From positions 19,389-83,388 of the forward strand of contig NZ_PKHX01000008.1 in the NCBI RefSeq assembly GCF_002848005.1: a stretch of DNA of 64,000 bases. Reading direction: 5' to 3'. Shown here piece after piece: positions 56,447 through 63,272 of this stretch (position 1 is the first letter of the stretch; the number at the start of each line of letters is the position of its first letter). The translations under genes were made by a program, and so were the position numbers. The stretch is from Varibaculum cambriense (GTDB lineage: Bacteria; Actinomycetota; Actinomycetes; Actinomycetales; Actinomycetaceae). Under the pieces are notes generated by a model that was given only the letters and a program-made list of their open reading frames with translations, had not been told where the DNA came from and did no database searches.

Positions 56447-56947
56447 ATGAGCGTAGAGAACTTTGGACCTTCCCCGGCAGAAAAGGCTGAATCTGAGCGT
56501 CAGACGGCACTAAGTGCCTACAGGGTAGCGCGTGGGATTAAAGACGGCGAGGATGTGGAAGATTTTGACCTGATTTATCAAGGCCGGTATGACAGTTGGA
56601 TCCACTTTGCCGAGGCTTACGCGTACCTTTACGAGGACTTCCAAGCGATGATAGACCATTTCGATTATGGCGCGTTCGAGGAAGAACTACGCAGCTTGTG
56701 CGAGGTAGAGGAAACCAATACCGGCGTAACTATCCGCGACTTTGACCTGGACGGCGGGAAGAAGCCTATCCACGCCAAGAGCTTTTCTGACTACGCGCGA
56801 AAGATAGCCAAAGAAACCATCATCCGTCCAATGGACTACTTGCAGTTGGATTCCTATTGCGACTACGAAGCGCTGGCCGAGGACTTAAAGAAAAGCTATT
56901 TTTCGTGCCCGGCAGAAAGCGGCATTTTCATTTTCTGGGATATTTAA
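56447..56947 (+). CDS. ardA: second ArdA-like protein
   Basis: 166 residues. YQGRYDSWIHFAEAYAYLYE, HFDYGAFEEEL and a terminal GIFIFWDI match the C-terminal half of the preceding ArdA-like protein. It lacks the DGKF tag and the first 100 or so residues of that protein. It is very acidic, as DNA mimics are. It is probably a duplicated and shortened copy working with or instead of the first. Confidence 0.75.
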   Translation: MSVENFGPSPAEKAESERQTALSAYRVARGIKDGEDVEDFDLIYQGRYDSWIHFAEAYAYLYEDFQAMIDHFDYGAFEEELRSLCEVEETNTGVTIRDFDLDGGKKPIHAKSFSDYARKIAKETIIRPMDYLQLDSYCDYEALAEDLKKSYFSCPAESGIFIFWDI

Positions 56948-56948
56948 C

Positions 56949-56996
56949 CGCGCCCTACAAAGTCGCCGATGCGCTTTGACGCATTACCAACAGTGG
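56949..56996 (+). promoter_or_regulatory. motif-1 and motif-2 in tandem
   Basis: CCGCGCCCTACAAAG at 56949, then CTTTGACGCATTACCAACAG at 56974-56994. The second is followed by AAGGTGG and ATG 57032. Confidence 0.5.
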
Positions 56997-57031
56997 AAGC
57001 ACCAAAGTCGACGAAAAAGGTGGTTAAGAAT

Positions 57032-58000
57032 ATGCTTCTGAAGAAAGTTGTACCGACTCTTGCGGTAGGTCTTGCCCTCTCTATGGGGGTAGCCGCACCG
57101 GCGATTGCAGCGACCAATGATCCTGCCCCGGTATCTCAAGAACAAAATACTAAATGCCACGATAAGGCATTCTTTGAAAATCTTGGTAAGCAGGTGGCCG
57201 ATAAGGTTGGCGATATGCCTAAGGGCACCGCCCTGGACACCAAGAAACTGATGGAGATGAAAGACTTCCTGGCTAAGGAGGCACCAGAACTTGACGCAAC
57301 TAAAGCGGCAACCGGTCTATATGGCGAGTTCCAAAAGAACGGTCTTACTAAGCAGGCTATTGCTGAGGCAGTAGTTAAGGCCGCGACCGATCAGGGCATA
57401 ATCAAGGATTGCGGCCCGGCCCCGACCCCCGGCGATAACCAAAATCCGGGCGATAAGACCGAGCCAGGAAACGACGCAGCGCCCAGTGAAAAGGCTGAGC
57501 CTGCCGATCCGGGAATCGAAAAGGAAGTAAAGGATGAATGCCACGACAAGGCGTTCTACGAGGGCAAGATTAAGGAACTGATTGATTCTTGGGGGCAAAA
57601 GGTTACTTTCGGAAACTTTGGTTCTGAAGAAGCCAAAGCCGACGTGAAGGCCGGATTTGATGAGTTCTTGCCGGGAGCTAACTTCGATAAAGCCTACAAG
57701 TACATTAAGGGAGCTTTCGAGGCTAAAACTTGGTCTAACTCTGCCAACCTTGAGGCCGCGATCATGGATGCCCTAAATGAGCAGGGCCTGGTGAGTGATT
57801 CTTGCGAGGTGCCAGGAGTAGCTAAGGCAGATAACGCCTCTATGCCTAATGCCGGTGACCAGACCGTGCTAGAAGGCCAAGATGGCGAGGGGCTAGCTCA
57901 AACTGGTTCGGTTATCGGACTTTCCGCGCTCGGAGCACTTGCTTGCGGAGCTAGCGCTGCCGGTGCTTTCGCCGTGGCCCGTCGCAAGAGCGAGGATTAA
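57032..58000 (+). CDS. surface protein with signal peptide and C-terminal anchor
   Basis: About 322 residues from ATG 57032, chosen because AAGGTGG precedes it and a signal peptide begins at once (VVPTLAVGLALSMGVAAPAI). A longer frame from 56969 is possible but runs through promoter motif 2. Two related modules start CHDKAFFENLGKQVADKVGD and CHDKAFYEGKIKELIDSWGQ; each ends in a single cysteine (KDCGP, DSCEVP), so each probably has one disulphide. A Pro/Asn linker joins them. The C-terminus has LAQTGS, a hydrophobic helix and RRKSED, which resembles a sortase signal. It is a likely adhesin or mating-pair protein. Confidence 0.8.
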   Translation: MLLKKVVPTLAVGLALSMGVAAPAIAATNDPAPVSQEQNTKCHDKAFFENLGKQVADKVGDMPKGTALDTKKLMEMKDFLAKEAPELDATKAATGLYGEFQKNGLTKQAIAEAVVKAATDQGIIKDCGPAPTPGDNQNPGDKTEPGNDAAPSEKAEPADPGIEKEVKDECHDKAFYEGKIKELIDSWGQKVTFGNFGSEEAKADVKAGFDEFLPGANFDKAYKYIKGAFEAKTWSNSANLEAAIMDALNEQGLVSDSCEVPGVAKADNASMPNAGDQTVLEGQDGEGLAQTGSVIGLSALGALACGASAAGAFAVARRKSED

Positions 58001-58005
58001 AAGCT

Positions 58006-58097
58006 GGCAACAGCCACGCAACTAATAGATTGCTTCCGCTGTTGCCTTACCGCCAGGGGTAAGGGGTTCTTCGGGATTCCTTGCCCCTGGCTTTTTC
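58006..58097 (+). terminator. double hairpin terminator
   Basis: GGCAACAGC/GCTGTTGCC, then GCCAGGGGTAAGGGG/CTTGCCCCTGGC followed by TTTTTC. Confidence 0.8.
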
Positions 58098-58098
58098 A

Positions 58099-58183
58099 CG
58101 CGCCCTACGTGGTAGGCATGGCAGGTATCTATACCGCTGCCGGAACTTGTATTAAACGCTCTCGCCCGCGCCCTACGTGGTAG
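58099..58183 (+). promoter_or_regulatory. tandem motif-1 promoters with possible short peptide
   Basis: CGCGCCCTACGTGG occurs at about 58099 and again at 58168. After the first an ATG at 58118 opens a 21-codon frame that stops inside the second. This may be a leader peptide or simply a duplicated promoter. Confidence 0.4.
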
Positions 58184-58185
58184 GC

Positions 58186-58620
58186 ATGACTGATAAACGG
58201 ATCCGATTTTTTACTATTTTCTTCGTGGTGGCCGGATTGCTAGTAGCTATAACGGTGGGGCTTTCTTCTGCCCAGTCGCAGCGTCAAGTCCCGCGAGTAT
58301 TGGCTGGCGACCCAAAAGTGGAAGCTGTATTTGATGAGGGTGATAGTTATTCCTGCTTAGAAAAAGGGACCGCAAAGATCGTGGAATGTTCTTTGCAGGG
58401 CGGGGCGGTAAAGCTCGGCAAAGTCGTTGATAGCAAGAACGAGTCTGCCCGGTTTATTAAAGCGGCCCGTAGCGCCGACATTAAAGCCGTGAAAGATAAA
58501 GCCGGTAAGGACTATTTGAAGGCTCTCAAGGCACCAAAGCCGAAAGAGAAACTTTCTTGCCTGGTGGCGGGGGAAAACATTGACTGCATTTTTGACGGCA
58601 AAAACTTGGTGACTTGGTGA
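58186..58620 (+). CDS. membrane-anchored protein, paralogue of the 46 kb gene
   Basis: 144 residues from ATG 58186, just after a motif-1 promoter. One helix (FFVVAGLLVAITVGLSSA) leads to an outside domain with YSCLEKG, VECSLQG, LSCLVAG and DCIFDG. The same pattern and the K.TLGK/VKLGK strand occur in the 46.0-46.4 kb protein. The end overlaps the frame of the next gene's leader. Function unknown. Confidence 0.65.
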   Translation: MTDKRIRFFTIFFVVAGLLVAITVGLSSAQSQRQVPRVLAGDPKVEAVFDEGDSYSCLEKGTAKIVECSLQGGAVKLGKVVDSKNESARFIKAARSADIKAVKDKAGKDYLKALKAPKPKEKLSCLVAGENIDCIFDGKNLVTW

Positions 58621-58636
58621 TGAATGAAAAACACCC

Positions 58637-58651
58637 CGCGCCCTACATGGG
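58637..58651 (+). promoter_or_regulatory. motif-1 promoter of the excisionase-like gene
   Basis: CCGCGCCCTACATGGG, then AAGT and ATG 58656. Confidence 0.5.
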
Positions 58652-58655
58652 AAGT

Positions 58656-58832
58656 ATGGGTAAAAAAGAAGAAATCTATACCGCGAAAGAAATAGCGGAA
58701 ATGTTCAAAGTCTCTGTCTATGCAGTCCGCACTTGGGCGGCTAGAGGATTGCCAGGGGCTGTAAAGATCGGGAAGTCATGGCGGTTTACCACCGAAACCG
58801 TGGACTACCTAAAGTTTTCGGGGGTGGTATAA
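58656..58832 (+). CDS. excisionase-like helix-turn-helix protein
   Basis: 58 residues from ATG 58656, directly after the promoter; the longer frame from 58614 includes the promoter. YTAKEIAEMFKVSVYAVRTW AARGLPGAVKIGKSWRF is a MerR/Xis-type DNA-binding domain of full length. Such proteins steer integrase toward excision or act as small regulators. The integrase at the right edge is about 4.5 kb away, so this is the best candidate for its excisionase. Confidence 0.75.
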   Translation: MGKKEEIYTAKEIAEMFKVSVYAVRTWAARGLPGAVKIGKSWRFTTETVDYLKFSGVV

Positions 58833-59537
58833 ATGCGCGCAAAAATCATTAGTGCAGTAAACGATCCGGCACTTTATCCGTGGTCGCCGCCCTCTGAGGA
58901 TGTGTTCGTAAGCGGGAAAGTAGTTGTGCCTTTCAAAGGTAAGGTCGCCCGCGTACCACACCGATACCCGGTTGTAGCGGTAGGATCGAACGCTTGCGTG
59001 GATGTGATGAAAAACAAGTTTAATCAGCGGTTAGAGGGAATCCAGATGCCGTGGGTTGCCTTGCGCGCCACCGTAAGAAACATGGCTATCGGGGCTATGC
59101 CGCTCATGTCGCCTAGAGGGTATGTGCCTGCTACCCCGTTTGAGAAGACTGATGCGGTAACTAAAGTTTGGGTGTCATTTTTCGACCAGGCACACCTTGA
59201 CGCTTTGGATTCTACTGAGCCGGGATATACCAGGCTAAAACTTAGTAGTGATAAATATTTGCTCACCTTAGACCGTGACGGGCAAAAGATAGATGAGTTC
59301 TTTGTGTACGAAGCGGATAAAGGTTACTTGACGGATGGGCTATCCCCTATTGAGTTTCCGATTACCCAACGCCAGATTTTTGAGTATCTAAAGAGCATAG
59401 AGAACATTGCTCCGTTACTTCCTCTCAAGTATAGCTGGCGGGCTTTGGCAAGTAACCATACAAAAATCACCAACCGGATCGCTAAGAACACTTGGATGTA
59501 CCGCGAGCCGAATCTGGAAGGAGAAAAATGTGAATGA
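58833..59537 (+). CDS. protein with possible gamma-glutamylcyclotransferase-like fold
   Basis: 234 residues, starting one base after the preceding stop. YPVVAVGSNACVDVMKNKF resembles the YGSN phosphate-binding loop of that fold, and FFDQAHLDALDSTEPGYTRLKL resembles its LD..EG.... region, although the acid is in a variant context. The C-terminal 60 residues are helical. The catalytic role is uncertain. It overlaps the next gene by 8 bases. Confidence 0.5.
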   Translation: MRAKIISAVNDPALYPWSPPSEDVFVSGKVVVPFKGKVARVPHRYPVVAVGSNACVDVMKNKFNQRLEGIQMPWVALRATVRNMAIGAMPLMSPRGYVPATPFEKTDAVTKVWVSFFDQAHLDALDSTEPGYTRLKLSSDKYLLTLDRDGQKIDEFFVYEADKGYLTDGLSPIEFPITQRQIFEYLKSIENIAPLLPLKYSWRALASNHTKITNRIAKNTWMYREPNLEGEKCE

Positions 59538-59772
59538 GGAAAAACTGCGCCTGTTATTTAGCGTGCGAGATAGCGGGCTAGGGGTAGCCTGCCAGGGCAA
59601 GACGCTGCGTAATACCTGCGCCGGGCTATACGGATTCAAGGACAACTATTTTGTGTATAACAAGGATGAATGGGTGGAGCGGCTAGATAAGGTTTTGGAT
59701 GAAATGAATACCCTTCGTATCCAGCTGGATCAGATGGAAGAAACCATTTGCGACCTCAGAAAGATTATCTAG
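59530..59772 (+). CDS. small acidic protein
   Basis: 80 residues from GTG 59530 with GGAG upstream. NEEKLRLLFSVRDSGLGVAC leads to a coiled-coil-like C-terminus (VERLDKVLDEMNTLRIQLDQ MEETICDLRKII). Its last codons are repeated about 80 bases downstream with silent changes. Function unknown. Confidence 0.6.
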   Translation: MNEEKLRLLFSVRDSGLGVACQGKTLRNTCAGLYGFKDNYFVYNKDEWVERLDKVLDEMNTLRIQLDQMEETICDLRKII

Positions 59773-59827
59773 TTTCGGACAAGTCGCAACCCCACAGATT
59801 TTAAGCCACCAGGGCTTGAAACCCACC

Positions 59828-59862
59828 GTTTACGACCTCAGAAAATTGATCTAGTCCCGAAT
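59828..59862 (+). pseudogene. second copy of the preceding gene's 3' end
   Basis: TACGACCTCAGAAAATTGAT and a TAG repeat the end of the preceding gene (TGCGACCTCAGAAAGATTAT and TAG); only a few bases differ. About 50 bases separate the two. Confidence 0.55.
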
Positions 59863-59864
59863 GT

Positions 59865-59898
59865 AAAACAACCCTAAGCTGAGCTTAGGGTTGTTTTA
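59865..59898. terminator. bidirectional terminator
   Basis: AAAACAACCCTAAGC pairs perfectly with GCTTAGGGTTGTTTT, giving A- and T-runs on both sides. It separates convergent genes. Confidence 0.85.
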
Positions 59899-59935
59899 CT
59901 GTAACGTACTCTAACATTGTTACAGTTACAGTACG

Positions 59936-60202
59936 CTACCCCAGGTACTGCCCCCAAGGGCTACTTTCCGTGCGACGGCGAGCGTATTGTTCCGGAGCGC
60001 GAAAAGCATTGATCGCGGTCTTTAAGTCCCGCACCCGCACCTTAAACAACGCTGCCAGATCGGTAAGAGTCTGCCCATCTATTTGTGCCTCGCCCCCGCT
60101 CCGCAGCCCATAGCAATCTATCACCGCCTGCATATGTGCTTGCCAGCGGGAGAGTTCTTCGTCCAGTTCTTCGATACGCGCATCCAAGTCTTCGTTAGCC
60201 AT
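59936..60202 (-). CDS. small helical protein, partner of the next gene
   Basis: 88 residues from ATG 60202, overlapping the upstream stop by 8 bases; the longer frame to 60310 lies inside that gene. EDLDARIEELDEELSRWQAH is coiled-coil-like. TDLAALFKVRVRDLKTAINA could be a helix-turn-helix. A tight two-gene unit with the upstream gene suggests a toxin-antitoxin or regulator pair (inference). Confidence 0.55.
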   Translation of the reverse strand: MANEDLDARIEELDEELSRWQAHMQAVIDCYGLRSGGEAQIDGQTLTDLAALFKVRVRDLKTAINAFRAPEQYARRRTESSPWGQYLG

Positions 60203-60962
60203 TTTGCGCCGCCAGGTATGCCCGCTCGATTTGGCGCAGCCGAATCCGCTCTTCCTGCTTTTTGAGGTTGTTACGCTCCCTAATTTCCGGGGTGAATCGC
60301 CGCCTAGCATTGTAGGGCTTGTAGTATCCCATAGCTACGGCAACCCCTGCCCAGTCTTCACGATCTAGGCCGTCTACTAGCTCGTCTTGCATGAGCGGGA
60401 TTTGCTGCTCTAGGGCGCGAATTATCGCTAGGGTGCCAAGCGGGCTGCCCTCCCCAACTGCTTCACCTAACCTGCTTACAAGTTCGGTTACTTCTTCCAT
60501 GTTTTCGCTGAGCACGTCTTGGGCGTTGGCAAGGGAGGTATCGTGATCCTTAAAGATTAGCCGGGTAAAAGCCTCACCGAATGCTCCGTATCCTACGGTG
60601 CCAGATTTAAGACCATCCAAGCGGGCTAAAACTTCCTTCAGTCCGTCTACGTCTTGCAGGCTGTGCGCGTCCAGTACGGTATCTAGCGTGGCCTTGCGGT
60701 CTTCGCCTAGACAGTCATTATCAAAGTCCCGGATTAGCGGGTAGAAGCCTTTCTTGCCTTCGATATAGGTCCAAAACTTCGGTATCCGGTAGCCATCCTT
60801 AGATTTAGTCACCGGGTAGTCGAACATCGGTACCCAGTCCCAGGCCAGCGAGTAACCTTGGGCAAGAATAAGTAGTTGTTCTAGTCGATAAATATCGGTT
60901 TCCGGCAGTTTTTCTAAAATGTAACTTGCACCGCTTAACGGTGAGATTTTATTTTTGCTCAT
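60195..60962 (-). CDS. possible Panacea-like protein
   Basis: 255 residues. The first 60 residues (SYILEKLPETDIYRLEQLLI, LAQGYSLAWDWVPMF) recall the KLLYYAQG.hLA..g.plF opening of Panacea/DUF4065 proteins, but the typical WxxGPV core is replaced by KFWTYIEGKKGFYPLI. The rest is helical. The ATG lies 5 bases after a motif-1 promoter. It forms an operon with the 88-residue gene. If the family call holds, the pair could be a toxin-antitoxin module. Confidence 0.45.
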   Translation of the reverse strand: MSKNKISPLSGASYILEKLPETDIYRLEQLLILAQGYSLAWDWVPMFDYPVTKSKDGYRIPKFWTYIEGKKGFYPLIRDFDNDCLGEDRKATLDTVLDAHSLQDVDGLKEVLARLDGLKSGTVGYGAFGEAFTRLIFKDHDTSLANAQDVLSENMEEVTELVSRLGEAVGEGSPLGTLAIIRALEQQIPLMQDELVDGLDREDWAGVAVAMGYYKPYNARRRFTPEIRERNNLKKQEERIRLRQIERAYLAAQNG

Positions 60963-60967
60963 GCCTA

Positions 60968-60980
60968 CTATGTAGGGCGC
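60968..60980 (-). promoter_or_regulatory. motif-1 promoter
   Basis: On the minus strand CCGCGCCCTACATAG, then TAGGC and ATG 60962. Confidence 0.55.
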
Positions 60981-60999
60981 GGGGATTTTGCGTGGAAAA

Positions 61000-61102
61000 G
61001 AAAATGCGCCTTGGGTATGCCCGCAACTTTGTCAGGATCGTGGCGAACGGGCACCCCCCTTGGGTCAGGACCAGCGCTTAGCCCTGGTCTAGGTACCGCC
61101 AC
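61000..61102 (-). ncRNA. structured RNA family, copy H
   Basis: On the minus strand it starts GTGGCGG, with P1 closing at TCGCCAC. P2 is CCAGG/CCTGG-like with GCTAAGCGCTGG in its loop. The pseudoknot is GGGTGCCCG with CGGGCATACCC, and the tail has GCGC. A motif-1 promoter precedes it at 61105-61122. It lies alone, far from the array. Confidence 0.65.
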
Positions 61103-61104
61103 GT

Positions 61105-61122
61105 GTCCTATGTAGGGCGCGC
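61105..61122 (-). promoter_or_regulatory. motif-1 promoter of RNA copy H
   Basis: On the minus strand GCGCGCCCTACATAGG, then ACAC and the RNA start at GTGGC. Confidence 0.55.
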
Positions 61123-61138
61123 GGTGTTGCCACAAAAA

Positions 61139-61154
61139 AGCCCCGCCAACAATA
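61139..61154 (+). promoter_or_regulatory. motif-3 promoter
   Basis: GCCCCGCCAACAATACTAGG, then C and ATG 61161. Confidence 0.45.
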
Positions 61155-61160
61155 CTAGGC

Positions 61161-61919
61161 ATGGGCAATAATTTTGAAGCTAAGCATCCTCGCGCAGGGG
61201 ATGGCAAATTTACTGAGAAAACGCGCAAAGAATCTGGACTGGAGCTAGCCCTGTCCGACTACCACGGCAGCGAAGTCTATTCTCTTGTCCCTGATGAGGG
61301 GCGAGAAAAGATAGAGGAAGTCTACGGTGATGACCCTGATAGTTACGGCTACGGGGAATTGCTATACGTAGAGTATAAGAACCCTGCCGCCGATAAGGGA
61401 TGCACAGACGCGGCTTATACACACGAGTATTACTATCCGAACGGGGGCGTGGAAGAACGCCGCTACCTGGACTCTAACCACAAGGTAATACGAAACAAGG
61501 TAGATACTCCCGCGTCAGAAGAATTTTTCGAGTCTGGGGCTACCCGCAAGATCAATTACGACATTGATAAAGCATATGCTTTTGAGTTCATTAACCGGTA
61601 CGGAGGGAAAGTACCGACAGAAAAGAATTTCTACCCCAACGGTAAGACTTCCTCCTGGGTCTATTGGACTAAATGTGAGGACGGGAAGTTCCGTGAGGTT
61701 ATTGAGCTTTTCAGGCAAGACGGATCACTGAAGAAAAAGATAACCCACAACGACAAGGGAGCCGCAGATAATCCTCCGGGCGGCTTTGCTACTGAAGTTT
61801 ATGACGAGGAAGGTCGAATTGTGCATACCGAGGACGTTCGCGGTGGTCACAAGGTTAGGGAAGACAGCTTTTATGAATATTGGCGGAGAAAAGACCTAGA
61901 GAATTGGGGAAGAAAATGA
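61161..61919 (+). CDS. DGKF-tagged protein with MORN/YwqK-like repeats
   Basis: 252 residues. The tag is NFEAKHPRAGDGKFTEKTRK ESGLELAL. Repeats of the YwqK type follow (YYPNGGVEERRYL, NFYPNGKTSSWVYW, LFRQDGSLKKKI, VYDEEGRIVHTED). Such repeats occur in surface or antitoxin-like proteins. The stop overlaps the next ATG (ATGA). The N-terminal tag is the same as in the next two genes although the bodies differ. Confidence 0.7.
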   Translation: MGNNFEAKHPRAGDGKFTEKTRKESGLELALSDYHGSEVYSLVPDEGREKIEEVYGDDPDSYGYGELLYVEYKNPAADKGCTDAAYTHEYYYPNGGVEERRYLDSNHKVIRNKVDTPASEEFFESGATRKINYDIDKAYAFEFINRYGGKVPTEKNFYPNGKTSSWVYWTKCEDGKFREVIELFRQDGSLKKKITHNDKGAADNPPGGFATEVYDEEGRIVHTEDVRGGHKVREDSFYEYWRRKDLENWGRK

Positions 61920-62593
61920 GCAATTTTGAGGCGAAGCACCCGCGTAGTGCTGATGGCAAGTTTACTGAAAAGACGCGCAAAGAATCCGGCCTGGAACTCA
62001 CCTTAGGGCCTAGCGATTGGGAAGAAGAAGATACCGTCCTGGTTAAAGGTAGTATCCCCGCCGGTACCGGCGCGGCGGGCGATAAAGTTTTAGAACAGAT
62101 GGCCGAGGATAAACCGGACGTTGAAGAAGGACTATACGGTCACGCTGGCTGGACAAAGAAAACTGGGGCGGCGGGAATCATTTCAGGCTACCTGGACGGC
62201 GACGAAGATACCGGGAACTATCGCCGGTTCTCTACCCTAGATAGTGAGGGGGCGAGCAGGCTACTTGAAGCCCTGCCGTCTATTGCTCACCAGGATCGGC
62301 AAAATGATGCCCCCACTTTGGGCACGATGCTTGCTGCTTGCGCCGCTAACCCTGGGAAAGTGTCGCTTTCTGGTTACACGATTGACCAGACTCGCTGGGA
62401 TGAGCGGGTAAGTGTAGACACCATCCATGTCGCTGATCCAAGCGCTAAGGAGGGCGCTCGGCTTTCTGGTCAACAAGCTCGGGATAAGTGGCATGAGTAT
62501 CAAGAAAAACTGGGTTTGGATGCTCGGGAAGCACCTGACGAGATTTATAGCACCGGCGGAGAAAAACCCGGATGGGAGATGTGGTGGGATTAA
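61916..62593 (+). CDS. DGKF-tagged protein, tandem paralogue 1
   Basis: 225 residues from ATG 61916. The tag MSNFEAKHPRSADGKFTEKT is followed by a body with GYLDGDEDTGNYRRFSTLDS, LPSIAHQDRQNDAPTLGTML AACAANPGKVSLSGYTI and DERVSVDTIHVAD. About half of it matches the next gene, clearly a tandem duplicate of the same length. No family is known to me. The tag is the most conserved part. Confidence 0.65.
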   Translation: MSNFEAKHPRSADGKFTEKTRKESGLELTLGPSDWEEEDTVLVKGSIPAGTGAAGDKVLEQMAEDKPDVEEGLYGHAGWTKKTGAAGIISGYLDGDEDTGNYRRFSTLDSEGASRLLEALPSIAHQDRQNDAPTLGTMLAACAANPGKVSLSGYTIDQTRWDERVSVDTIHVADPSAKEGARLSGQQARDKWHEYQEKLGLDAREAPDEIYSTGGEKPGWEMWWD

Positions 62594-62594
62594 A

Positions 62595-63272
62595 ATGAAC
62601 AATTTTGAAGCAAAGCATCCTAGAAGCGCGGATGGAAAATTTACTGAAAAGGCACGCAAAGAATCCGGGCTATCGCTAGGGCTAGACGCGATGGAAACAG
62701 ATACCGACCTGATTAAACCGGCTATTCCAGCGGATCTTGGCAGGGCTGGGGACGAAGCAATAGCGAAAATGCGCGAAGATAATCCTGATTTGCCTAACGG
62801 CTATTACGGCCCGGAAGGCTGGACGAAGAAAACCGGGGTTACAGACGTTATGGAAAAGTATGTTAACCCCGGCATGAGCATTGGCGATCTTAAGCGCTTT
62901 CATAACCTGGGCGGCGAGGATGCCGAAAAGCTCCTTAAAATACTGCCAACAAAAGCCCTAGAAGATCGGCAAAACGATTCCCCGTCGCTAGGATCGCTGC
63001 TTTCTGCTTGCGCGGCTAACCCTGAAAAAGTTTATCTATCCGGTTACATGATTGGTGATTCCCGCGTGGATGAGCGAATCAGCGTAGACGCTATTCTTAT
63101 CGCCGACAGCCAGGCTAGCGAATATCGCCAGCTCCAAGACGGTGAGGCATTTAATATCTGGCGTGGGTACCAAGAAAAACTGGGTCTGGATAGTGACTGC
63201 CCACCTGATGAAGTCTACGGAGTTGAGGAAAGCGCGAATCACCCCCGCAGCTGGGTCATGTGGTGGGATTAA
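62595..63272 (+). CDS. DGKF-tagged protein, tandem paralogue 2
   Basis: 225 residues from ATG 62595, one base after the preceding stop. The tag is MNNFEAKHPRSADGKFTEKA. The body aligns throughout with the previous protein (DRQNDSPSLGSLLSACAANP EKVYLSGYMI, DERISVDAILIAD, and both end W.MWWD). The gene pair sits next to the integrase. Function unknown. Confidence 0.65.
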   Translation: MNNFEAKHPRSADGKFTEKARKESGLSLGLDAMETDTDLIKPAIPADLGRAGDEAIAKMREDNPDLPNGYYGPEGWTKKTGVTDVMEKYVNPGMSIGDLKRFHNLGGEDAEKLLKILPTKALEDRQNDSPSLGSLLSACAANPEKVYLSGYMIGDSRVDERISVDAILIADSQASEYRQLQDGEAFNIWRGYQEKLGLDSDCPPDEVYGVEESANHPRSWVMWWD

